Assembly (NCBI GenBank): GCA_964532735.1
Contig: CAZHKK010000017.1
Location: 1 to 12,893 of the forward strand
DNA from: JAJXYN01 sp964532735
GTDB lineage: Bacteria > Patescibacteriota > Patescibacteriia > JAGPKW01
Length of the DNA: 12,893 bases
Direction: 5' to 3'
Part shown: piece after piece, positions 6,829-12,893 of the stretch
Layout: each line of letters begins with the position of its first letter
Numbering within the stretch: position 1 is the stretch's first letter
The notes under the pieces: model-generated
The model's database searches: none
Seen by the model: only the letters and a program-made list of their open reading frames with translations
Told to the model about the DNA's origin: nothing
Translations under genes and position numbers: made by a program

Positions 6829-6852
6829 AAACCCCAGAATTTAATCTAGGGT
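6821..6852 (-). terminator. Intrinsic terminator of the small two-gene unit
   Basis: On the minus strand an 8-bp stem, ACCCTAGA / TCTGGGGT with one U-G pair and a 6-base loop (6852-6831), is followed by TTTTATTTTA. On the plus strand the same pair becomes a C-A mismatch and there is no U tract, so it serves the minus strand. The tail overlaps the stop codon of the convergent PriA-like gene. Confidence 0.75.
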
Positions 6853-6859
6853 CAAAGCC

Positions 6860-7054
6860 TTATGCAAAAGAAAATTGTTTTTTACTTTTGTGCACAGGTC
6901 TTTCCATAAGTTTAAGTAAACTGAGTTTTTCTCTTATTATCTCTTCTACTTTTTGCTTTTCTTTATAGGCAGGAATACGGCCTTGTTTAATCAAGCTTTC
7001 AACATAACTTTCAGCATCCCTCTTTGCCTTAGCAAGTTCAATGTCTCTTATCAT
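6860..7054 (-). CDS. Unrecognised small basic helical protein
   Basis: I do not recognise this 64-residue protein. It is highly charged and likely almost all helix: IELAKAKRDAESYVESLIKQ, then a proposed turn at GRIPAY, then a second helix KVEEIIREKLSLLKLMERP, ending in a basic tail HKSKKQFSFA. It has no membrane helix, signal peptide or Cys. A strong Shine-Dalgarno sequence (AGGAGG, 5 bases before ATG) fixes the start at 7054, inside the upstream gene, which it overlaps by 17 bases. Base composition is richer in G+C than the flanking PriA-like gene. A DNA-, RNA- or partner-binding role is conceivable from charge alone. Confidence 0.7.
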   Translation of the reverse strand: MIRDIELAKAKRDAESYVESLIKQGRIPAYKEKQKVEEIIREKLSLLKLMERPVHKSKKQFSFA

Positions 7055-7268
7055 GTTCCCCTCCTAATCTAATCTGTAAAATCTCAAGAGCAAACGATTT
7101 TACTTCATTTATTGACAAATCTTTTCTACGTTCTCTCATATGCAACATGAGATCAATAGAATCCATAGACATAATCTCTTTTGCAAAAGATTCATCCCCT
7201 TTTGTTATTGCCAAGATTCTATCTTTTTGAAGTTCTGATAGATCTTCAAATCTTTTATTACTACTCAT
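7038..7268 (-). CDS. Unrecognised small acidic/charged helical protein
   Basis: I do not recognise this 76-residue protein. It is rich in charged residues and appears mainly helical: FEDLSELQKDRILAITKG (7-24), ESFAKEIMSMDSIDLMLHMRERRKD (26-50) and INEVKSFALEILQIRLGG (53-70), with a His/Lys/Arg tail. No Cys, Trp, signal peptide or membrane helix. The start at 7268 is fixed by AAGGAGG four bases upstream. It is the first gene of a pair with its own near-consensus promoter and terminator. It ends in TGA within the next gene. The close pairing recalls small regulatory or toxin-antitoxin modules, but no motif of such a family is visible and I do not assign one. Confidence 0.7.
   Translation of the reverse strand: MSSNKRFEDLSELQKDRILAITKGDESFAKEIMSMDSIDLMLHMRERRKDLSINEVKSFALEILQIRLGGEHDKRH
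7060..7065 (-). promoter_or_regulatory. Strong Shine-Dalgarno site (downstream small gene)
   Basis: AGGAGG five bases before the ATG at 7054, inside the end of the upstream gene. Only this gene and its upstream partner have such a site in the window. Confidence 0.85.
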
Positions 7269-7272
7269 AAAT

Positions 7273-7279
7273 CCTCCTT
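7273..7279 (-). promoter_or_regulatory. Strong Shine-Dalgarno site (upstream small gene)
   Basis: AAGGAGG four bases before the ATG at 7268. Its first two bases lie in the 3' arm of the leader stem-loop at 7278-7300. Confidence 0.85.
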
Positions 7280-7300
7280 ATATTCAAAAACAGAATATAA
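7278..7300 (-). other. Dyad / leader stem-loop before the small two-gene unit
   Basis: On the minus strand a perfect 8-bp inverted repeat, TTATATTC / GAATATAA with a 7-base loop TGTTTTT, begins about two bases after the predicted transcription start. It runs into the Shine-Dalgarno sequence. It may be an operator for autoregulation or an mRNA 5' stem. Confidence 0.5.
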
Positions 7301-7308
7301 CACTCCTA

Positions 7309-7337
7309 CTTATAACACATTTTAATTAAAAAGTCAA
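7309..7337 (-). promoter_or_regulatory. Near-consensus promoter of the small two-gene unit
   Basis: On the minus strand TTGACT (7337-7332), 17 bases, then TATAAG (7314-7309). Transcription would start near 7302. The -35 box contains the TGA stop codon of fmt, so the promoter is packed against the end of that gene. Confidence 0.8.
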
Positions 7338-8260
7338 TGTTTATTAATCTGATTAATAAAATCTTTAAAAGTAATTTCATTTTTTGATTCAAATTGTAAT
7401 TTATTTATTTTTATCAATTTTTTATCTGCACAAACAATAAAAAGATTTTTATCTTTAACAACAAAAGGTAAAATACTTTCATTTTTTTCAAAATCAAAAC
7501 TAAAAACATCTAAATCAATATCATTTAACTTTAATCTTTTATCTCTATAAACAATAAAAATTCCTGGCCACTTTATAAAAGCTTTAAATTTATTAATAAA
7601 AGTTAAAGAATCATCAATCAAGCAATCCAAAAAACCATCTTGTTTATTAATAAATCTTGTATAAGTAGCTTCCATATGATCTTGCTTTATGGAGTTAGAA
7701 AATTTTTTATTTTCTTTAACAAAATTTAATTCTTTTAATAAAACTTCTAATCCAATATTGGCTAATTTTTTTCTAAGAATAGGCTCTATATCATTTTTTT
7801 CTATATCACACTTTGCAATATTTATAATATTACCATGATCCATTTCATGATCCATTTCCATAAGAGTAACACCAGTTTCAAAATCTCCATTAATTAAAGC
7901 AAACTGAATAGGAGAAGCTCCTCTATACTTAGGTAAAATAGACCCGTGAATATTTACAGATTTAAATTTAGGCAAATACAAAACAGAATCTGGAATAATT
8001 TTACCATATTCACAAACAATATTTATATCACCATTAAATTTAACCAATTCTTTTTCAAAATCTTTAAGTTTACTAGGTTTTAAGACAGGAATATTTAAAT
8101 TTTTTGCCAATAAAGAAACTTTGGATTCTATAAGTTCTCTTTTTCTTCCAATTTCTACATCAGGTTTCGTAACAACACAAGAAATGCAAAAACCAGCATC
8201 AACAAGACCTTGAAGTATAATAGAAGCAAAAATATCAGTACCAAAAAAATTAACTTTCAT
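7334..8260 (-). CDS. fmt: Methionyl-tRNA formyltransferase
   Basis: Fmt transfers a formyl group from 10-formyltetrahydrofolate to methionyl-initiator tRNA in the cytoplasm. The 308-residue protein has the full two-domain layout. The N-terminal formyltransferase domain opens with KVNFFGTDIFA, has VVTKPDVEIGRKREL (29-43), and carries the active site VNIHGSILPKYRGASPIQ (102-119) with Asn103 and His105, followed by MEMDHEMDHGNI with Asp141. These correspond to Asn106, His108 and Asp144 of the E. coli enzyme. The C-terminal domain includes IKWPGIFIVYRDKRLKL. The start lies 11 bases inside the end of the U32 gene, so the two are co-transcribed. A peptide deformylase gene, often beside fmt, is not in the window. 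It ends in TGA. Confidence 0.96.
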   Translation of the reverse strand: MKVNFFGTDIFASIILQGLVDAGFCISCVVTKPDVEIGRKRELIESKVSLLAKNLNIPVLKPSKLKDFEKELVKFNGDINIVCEYGKIIPDSVLYLPKFKSVNIHGSILPKYRGASPIQFALINGDFETGVTLMEMDHEMDHGNIINIAKCDIEKNDIEPILRKKLANIGLEVLLKELNFVKENKKFSNSIKQDHMEATYTRFINKQDGFLDCLIDDSLTFINKFKAFIKWPGIFIVYRDKRLKLNDIDLDVFSFDFEKNESILPFVVKDKNLFIVCADKKLIKINKLQFESKNEITFKDFINQINKH

Positions 8261-9500
8261 AATTTTTCATAATTAAAGTCATAGTTTCTAAATTAACATC
8301 CTTGTCAAAAACTATTTTTACAAAAGATTTATCATTACCAGCAGAAAATTCATTTAACTCTTCATTATTTTGTGGATTTATAATTTTTTCTATTTTTAAA
8401 GAATAATTATGTCCATTTACAGGAATAATTTCAACAATATCACCAACAATGATTTTGTTATGAACAAAAACCAATCCTTCATTTGTAATCTCACCAACAA
8501 ATCTATAATCACCCTTTAAATGAGATTCATTTATAGAAGACGGGTCAACAATGGCTTCACCAAACATAAAAGCAGAATTATAACCTCTATTTACAAGTTT
8601 ATTTAATTCTAATTTCCAATATTCAGATTCTTGTTTAAAATTTCCGTCTTTTTTGTTCAATAATATATCTAAAATATTCCTATAAGCTTTCATAACTAAC
8701 CCAACATAAAAAATACTCTTAGTTCTTCCTTCTATCTTAAAAGAGTTAACACCGGCTTCAATAAGTTTATCCATATATTCAATCATACAAGTATCATGAG
8801 AATTAAAAAAATAAGTTCCATGATCATCTTCCATTAGAATAATTTCTCTTTCTTTATCTTCATTCGTTCTTTCCTCTTTTACTGTATATTCAAAACGACA
8901 AGGATGAGAACAAGCACCTAAATTAGCACTACTCCCTATAAAATACCTTGAAAGAAAACATCTTCCAGAATAAGCCATGCATTGCGCTCCATGAACAAAA
9001 CATTCAATCTCAACATTAGGAAATTTTTGTCTAATTTCTTTTATATCATTTAAACTAACTTCCCTTCCAAGAATAATACGAGAAGCTCCATTTTTAATCC
9101 AAAATTCAACAGCTTTATAATTTAAAGTATTAGCTTGCGTAGAAATATGAAGAGGCATATTAGGAGCAATATCTTTTATAGACAACATCAAGCCAGGATC
9201 TGACACAATAACAGCATCAGGTTTATTTTCCCCATTTAAAAAATTAATAAATTCACTTTTAAGTTCTTCAAATTTTTTAATATGTTGATTATGAGCAAAA
9301 ATATTAAAAGTAACATAAGCCTTCTTACCCAAAGAATGAGCATAAGAAATACTTTCTTCAACAGAATCTAAATTAAAATTATTTAATCTAGCTCTCAAAC
9401 TAAAATCAGGTATTCCAAGATAAACAGCATCAGCACCATACTTAAAAGCAAACTTTAATTTATCAAAACTCCCAGCAGGAGCAAGTAATTCAAAATCCAT
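8250..9500 (-). CDS. U32-family protein, TrhP-like tRNA hydroxylation factor
   Basis: A 416-residue member of the collagenase-like U32 family. It begins FELLAPAGSFDKLKFAFKYGADAVYLG, the standard family start. ECFVHGAQCMAYSGRCFLS (166-184) is the U32 signature, with Gln where Leu is common. Four cysteines spaced C-x6-C-x15-C-x3-C (174, 181, 197, 201) fit an iron-sulfur site. NSHDTCMIEYMDKLIEAG (233-250) and NSFKIEGRTKSIFYV (252-266) match the YegQ/TrhP branch, which acts in 5-hydroxyuridine formation at tRNA position 34 using prephenate. I prefer that over protease or RlhA (23S rRNA) activity, but family branches are hard to separate by eye. Its 3' end overlaps fmt. No Shine-Dalgarno sequence. 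Confidence 0.88.
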   Translation of the reverse strand: MDFELLAPAGSFDKLKFAFKYGADAVYLGIPDFSLRARLNNFNLDSVEESISYAHSLGKKAYVTFNIFAHNQHIKKFEELKSEFINFLNGENKPDAVIVSDPGLMLSIKDIAPNMPLHISTQANTLNYKAVEFWIKNGASRIILGREVSLNDIKEIRQKFPNVEIECFVHGAQCMAYSGRCFLSRYFIGSSANLGACSHPCRFEYTVKEERTNEDKEREIILMEDDHGTYFFNSHDTCMIEYMDKLIEAGVNSFKIEGRTKSIFYVGLVMKAYRNILDILLNKKDGNFKQESEYWKLELNKLVNRGYNSAFMFGEAIVDPSSINESHLKGDYRFVGEITNEGLVFVHNKIIVGDIVEIIPVNGHNYSLKIEKIINPQNNEELNEFSAGNDKSFVKIVFDKDVNLETMTLIMKNYES

Positions 9501-9529
9501 ATATACAGATTAACAATAATATTAAGTAA

Positions 9530-9553
9530 GGGTAGGACAAAATTGCCCCACCC
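9530..9553 (-). terminator. GC-rich stem-loop between the 202-residue gene and the U32 gene
   Basis: On the minus strand GGGTGGGGC / GTCCTACCC form a 9-bp stem with two G-U pairs and the loop AATTTT. On the plus strand the G-U pairs become mismatches, so the structure belongs to the minus-strand RNA. The tail (TTACTTAATATTATTG) is only moderately U-rich. It may be a weak terminator of the upstream pair, or a leader structure of the U32 mRNA if the TATAAT at 9580-9575 is a -10 box. Confidence 0.45.
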
Positions 9554-9594
9554 AAACAACTATTTTCATATTCTATTATATTTCAAATATAAAA

Positions 9595-10203
9595 TCAAAA
9601 TTTTATACTAGCCAATACTTGTTCATAACTCTCATTAGGATTTACTCCTAACAAAATTCTTCCTATTTTTTGATTTCCTACCATATACAAACCATTATTT
9701 TTACAATCAATTCCATCAACATAATATAAATAATAAGCTAAATCAACATCATCAGACTCCATAGTTTTAACAATACAATTTTTTTCCTCAAAATTACCTT
9801 TAAACCAAGATTCAAAGCCAACAAAACTATTTGATTTTTTATAAAAAGCAATATTCCAATTATCAACACTTAACATATCATTATTTTCTTTTACAATTGA
9901 ACTTTTAGGATAATAAAAGGTTACACCATTATTAAAATAAACATTATTATTCTCATCTGAAACATGGTCGTTATTAATAATGTTTATATTTTCTTGTTTA
10001 TTAAAAATATTACCATCAAAAACATAAACAACAAAATTAAAAACAGTTACAATAGCAACAAATAAAAGAGCATTTGATAGAAATATCTTCTTATACATCA
10101 AATCATCTTTTTTTATTTTAGTTTTTAACTTAACAGATCCTTTTTTTTGATTATTAATATTTTTAGATTTTACAATATTTTTTGTTTTATTTTCTTTTGG
10201 CAT
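9595..10203 (-). CDS. Membrane-anchored protein with outside domain, PsbP-like ending
   Basis: A 202-residue protein with a Lys- and Asn-rich cytoplasmic tail (1-38), one membrane helix (about 40-62) and an outer domain of about 130 residues. The positive tail predicts N-inside orientation. The outer domain contains GVTFYYPKSSIV (93-104) and ends YEQVLASIKF, which recall the 'YGFSFKYP ... ILSTFKF' frame of PsbP-like domains in CPR membrane proteins; this is a resemblance, not a firm assignment. Cys143 and Cys167 could form a disulfide. It starts 19 bases after the stop of the 848-residue secreted protein, so both are probably made together and meet at the cell surface. It ends in TGA. No Shine-Dalgarno sequence. 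Function unknown. Confidence 0.75.
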   Translation of the reverse strand: MPKENKTKNIVKSKNINNQKKGSVKLKTKIKKDDLMYKKIFLSNALLFVAIVTVFNFVVYVFDGNIFNKQENINIINNDHVSDENNNVYFNNGVTFYYPKSSIVKENNDMLSVDNWNIAFYKKSNSFVGFESWFKGNFEEKNCIVKTMESDDVDLAYYLYYVDGIDCKNNGLYMVGNQKIGRILLGVNPNESYEQVLASIKF

Positions 10204-10222
10204 TTTATTGTATTTATTTAAA

Positions 10223-12769
10223 TTATTTATTTTTTATAATAGGACTAAAGCCTCTTTGAATTTCTATATTATCAAGATATTTATCACCATCAGTATCAAC
10301 AGAATAAGGATTAGTTTTATAAATATTTATCTCTAAATCATCATACAAAGTATCTCCATCCTTATCAATTTCTTCAACATCATAATCAACTTCAGGCACT
10401 TCCATAAAATCCAATTTTAATAAATTTTCATTAGATATATATTCAACATTTTTACCAACAATAAATTCCACTTCTTCTCTGTTAACAAAATACCACATTC
10501 TATAATCTACAGGACTAACATAATAAATAACAGTTGGATCGCTATTTTTATAAATAATCTTACCCGAATAATCTAAATTAGCTTTTCTATTTTCAAAAGC
10601 ATCAAAAACATCATCAGAAACAGGCTTAGCAATAAATTTAAATAAATTAAAAGCATTTACATAATCACCCAAATAATATCTTCTTAAATTTATAGCATCC
10701 ACATACCACAAAGAATTATTATTTTGATTTTGAGAAATTATTTTACCTCTCAATTTTTCAGCATATTTAACATCTAGTCTTGTATTTTTAAGATCATCTG
10801 AAATTTTTAAAAAAGAACCAATGCCATCATTTTTAAACAAAGAAAAATTATAAAAATCACTACAATAAGTATCTACAGAATTTTTTGTGCAAATCTTATA
10901 ATAATATTTCTTATTTTCTAATAATCCAGAAATAGTCAAATCAAAAAAAGGATTGTCAAAAGAAGATAAAGTTTTAGATGTATTTTTTAAAACAACAGTA
11001 TCTTCACCCCAAGATATAAAACTCAAAACAGTATCATCATTTCCAAAACTATTTATTTTCCCAACTATTTTAACAGAATTGTTACCAATCTTTTTTAAAT
11101 CAAATGGTATTACTTCAGGAGTTTTAATATTAGGATCTTTATTATTAACAAAATTTTTAGGAATTATAAAATTATAAACATCAGAACAAACATCCTCTAA
11201 ACCATTATTTGCACAAAATTTATAATAATATTTAACATCTTTAGTGAGTTTAGAAACAGTTTCTACAATATTATTATTGGAATAATTTGTTTTTTTTGTA
11301 GAAATTATATTATTTTTAAAATTTACATCTGTAGTATAAGAAAACCAAGTATTTACAGCAGAATAATCATTATTAGTTATACCCAAATCAGAAATATTAG
11401 CAATTAAATCAACATAATCCGCTCCAACTAAATGAAAAACTTTACCAATAGATATGTTTTTGATAGTAGTAAAACCACTAAAATTATCAAAACAACCAAC
11501 TTTAGCAGGAGTATAATAACAAAGAGAATACCTATAATAACTAAAAGGTTTTAAACCTTCAATCAAAATTGAAAACTTTCTCAAATTAGAAGGAACTTTA
11601 ATTTGGGGAGTTTTAAAAATTTGGTTATTTGAATCAATAATATTAGCATAAACACTAAGTTCAGAATTTCCACCAAAACCATCAATAGTTGCTTCTATTT
11701 TAGCAGTTTTTTCTTTAATATTAGAAACAAATGAATTACTTATTGATATAGGCAAACTCTTATAATCAATAACAGTAAAATAAGAAGGATCTGAACAATA
11801 CTTATTATTAATATTTACAATATCACGAACACATCCTCTAAAATAATAAGTTTTCCCATAATCTAGATTTTTTAATTCCAAAGAAAAATCAGAAGCCAAG
11901 GTTAAATTTTTAGATTCATTTATAGAATCTCCATAATTAACATTTTGACCATATTCAAAATAATAATTTAAGGAAGTAAAACCACCAAAACTATCAAGTC
12001 TAGCATTTAATTTAACAGAATTTTGAGAAGTAAATTCATAAGAAATATTATTTACAATAGGAGCTTGAGCATCTCCGGGATTTACAACAACAATCTTAGT
12101 ATTAAAAAAATTATCAGAAGAACAAATATTTCCAGAAGAAAAATCAGTTTTTAAACAAATTTTATAATAATAATTAGTATCAGATTTTAAATTTATAATA
12201 TCTGAAAAAACTTCTCCCAATGATGTTGTTGTTTTTATTGGAGTTGAAACTTTATTAGAATAATTAGAACCTATACCATATTCAAACCAATAAGAAATTA
12301 AAGTATTCTCCCCACCAAGACCTGTTATATTGCCAGACAAAGTAGCAGATTTATCAGTTATATTACTAGCAGATCCAATAGAAACAGAAGGATTATTAAA
12401 AGTTTTGAAACTCTTTGTATTAAAACAAGAAACGGAAACAAAATCTTTCATGCAAGCTCTAAAATAATAAGTTGTCCCAAAAGATAAATTAGGTAAAGAT
12501 TGAGAAATATTACCCAAAACAGAAGACTTAACCAAAGGTGTTTTAAAATTAAAATTAAAATTATCAGTTCCATATTCAAACCAATATTCCAAGCCATTAG
12601 AATCAAGAATAGAATCAATATTAGCATTTAATGTTGCGGAATTGGTTTTAATAAGAGTAGCCTCTTTTGTTGTAATAACAGAAGAAGCAAAAACATTATT
12701 AATATTAAAAACAAAAAAACTTAAAACAAAAAAACAAAAAAATACTTTTAAATCAAACAACCTTTTCAT
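10223..12769 (-). CDS. Large secreted protein: six Fn3-like repeats, CPR repeat pair, Ca-type motifs
   Basis: An 848-residue exported protein. Residues 1-28 are a signal peptide (MKRLFDLK, long hydrophobic core, VFA). Six fibronectin-III-like repeats of about 100 residues follow (roughly 31-125, 126-228, 236-335, 338-436, 438-536, 550-645), recognised by strands such as YWFEYG and the closing 'YYFRAC' or 'YYYKIC'. Each repeat has exactly two cysteines near its end (106/115, 205/216, 313/325, 417/426, 519/528, 627/636). Next come two repeats of a type seen in CPR surface proteins, LRGKII...SLWYVDAINLRRYYLG (673-701) and SGKIIY...VIYYVSPVDYRMWYF (735-761). The C-terminus carries two DxDGD motifs (802-813 and 825-836) like thrombospondin type 3 calcium repeats. 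No wall-anchor or C-terminal membrane helix. Adhesion or surface-layer work is inferred from domain type. Upstream partner of the 202-residue gene. Confidence 0.85.
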   Translation of the reverse strand: MKRLFDLKVFFCFFVLSFFVFNINNVFASSVITTKEATLIKTNSATLNANIDSILDSNGLEYWFEYGTDNFNFNFKTPLVKSSVLGNISQSLPNLSFGTTYYFRACMKDFVSVSCFNTKSFKTFNNPSVSIGSASNITDKSATLSGNITGLGGENTLISYWFEYGIGSNYSNKVSTPIKTTTSLGEVFSDIINLKSDTNYYYKICLKTDFSSGNICSSDNFFNTKIVVVNPGDAQAPIVNNISYEFTSQNSVKLNARLDSFGGFTSLNYYFEYGQNVNYGDSINESKNLTLASDFSLELKNLDYGKTYYFRGCVRDIVNINNKYCSDPSYFTVIDYKSLPISISNSFVSNIKEKTAKIEATIDGFGGNSELSVYANIIDSNNQIFKTPQIKVPSNLRKFSILIEGLKPFSYYRYSLCYYTPAKVGCFDNFSGFTTIKNISIGKVFHLVGADYVDLIANISDLGITNNDYSAVNTWFSYTTDVNFKNNIISTKKTNYSNNNIVETVSKLTKDVKYYYKFCANNGLEDVCSDVYNFIIPKNFVNNKDPNIKTPEVIPFDLKKIGNNSVKIVGKINSFGNDDTVLSFISWGEDTVVLKNTSKTLSSFDNPFFDLTISGLLENKKYYYKICTKNSVDTYCSDFYNFSLFKNDGIGSFLKISDDLKNTRLDVKYAEKLRGKIISQNQNNNSLWYVDAINLRRYYLGDYVNAFNLFKFIAKPVSDDVFDAFENRKANLDYSGKIIYKNSDPTVIYYVSPVDYRMWYFVNREEVEFIVGKNVEYISNENLLKLDFMEVPEVDYDVEEIDKDGDTLYDDLEINIYKTNPYSVDTDGDKYLDNIEIQRGFSPIIKNK

Positions 12770-12798
12770 ATAAAAATTAACAATAAATAATAAATAAT

Positions 12799-12828
12799 AT
12801 TATGCGAGCACATTACAATACTACGCAA
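12799..12828 (-). promoter_or_regulatory. Candidate promoter of the 848-residue gene
   Basis: On the minus strand TTGCGT (12828-12823), 18 bases, then CATAAT (12804-12799), about 30 bases before the ATG. An imperfect dyad, TGCGTAG ... CTCGCA, spans both boxes and stands out as GC-rich in an AT-rich gap. The rest of 12770-12860 shows nothing else I can name. Confidence 0.4.
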
Positions 12829-12847
12829 CAATTAATTAAATTATACC

Positions 12848-12887
12848 ATTTTTAAAAATAAAAAACACGTGGAAAACACGTATTTTT
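12848..12887 (-). terminator. Intrinsic terminator of a minus-strand gene beyond the window
   Basis: On the minus strand AAAAATACGTG / CACGTGTTTTT, 11 bp with one U-G pair and a 5-base loop (12887-12861), runs into TATTTTT. On the plus strand the U-G becomes a C-A mismatch, which favours the minus strand. It implies a gene ending just past the right edge. Confidence 0.65.
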
Positions 12888-12893
12888 TATTTT

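Noticed and set aside
6860..7268. Known toxin-antitoxin pair
   Set aside because: The layout fits, but neither protein shows a recognisable RelE, MazF, HicA, VapC, ribbon-helix-helix or HTH motif, so no such name is given.
7834..7857. 12-base tandem repeat inside fmt (catgatccattt twice)
   Set aside because: It encodes MEMDHEMDHG, which aligns with the normal 'MxMDxxMDxGDI' of Fmt at unchanged length, so no expansion is implied.
10953..11177. Short plus-strand frame opposite the 848-residue gene
   Set aside because: Antisense to the sixth Fn3-like repeat; no promoter, start context or recognisable product.
1..12893. UGA recoded as glycine (Gracilibacteria/Absconditabacteria code)
   Set aside because: Four genes end at UGA exactly where overlaps or family C-termini expect a stop (2033, 7038, 7334, 9595).

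Overview
The window looks like a very AT-rich chromosome segment (about a quarter G+C by eye) from a Patescibacteria/CPR bacterium, most like Parcubacteria. The support is protein style: a two-helix VirB2/TrbC-like pilin with the 'AGFRWGFSAGN...INPNLL' arrangement, a three-helix membrane protein with 'PLHYNVYFGID', a secreted protein of fibronectin-III-like repeats ending in a 'WYVDAINLRRYYLG' repeat and DxDGD calcium-type motifs, and a secreted lysozyme-like protein with the 'FNPNN-LSDYEM-NY-SMS' start. UGA ends four genes (at 2033, 7038, 7334 and 9595), so the UGA-glycine code of Gracilibacteria/Absconditabacteria does not apply.

Layout. 1-465 (minus): 5' part of the pilin-like gene, cut by the window edge. 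573-2413 (minus): a tight unit of small membrane protein, mraY (peptidoglycan lipid I synthesis) and a HIT-family hydrolase. 2574-2861 (plus): rpmA (bL27) with its own consensus promoter and terminator. 2950-4311 (plus): secreted lysozyme-like protein. 4353-6828 (plus): three genes joined by TAATG overlaps or a short gap, a LigB/MEMO-like protein and a PriA-like protein in two frames. 6860-7268 (minus): two unrecognised small genes with strong Shine-Dalgarno sequences. 7334-9500 (minus): trhP-like U32 protein and fmt. 9595-12769 (minus): the 848-residue repeat protein and a 202-residue membrane-anchored protein. 12770-12893: promoter region plus the terminator of a gene outside the window. No stretch over 300 bases lacks a gene; I saw no rRNA, tRNA, CRISPR array, transposase or integrase.

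How the parts fit. Most genes serve translation (bL27, Fmt, TrhP-like tRNA modification), envelope building (MraY) or the cell surface (pilin-like protein, lysozyme-like protein, repeat protein and partner). The most unusual block is 4353-6828: both the LigB-like protein and the PriA homologue have lost recognisable catalytic residues, and PriA is divided exactly at an in-phase A AAA AAA heptamer, where a -1 slip would fuse the halves. The second unusual block is 6860-7268: two small proteins with higher G+C, a near-consensus promoter, strong Shine-Dalgarno sites and a different terminator, in a window where the other genes show no clear Shine-Dalgarno sequence.
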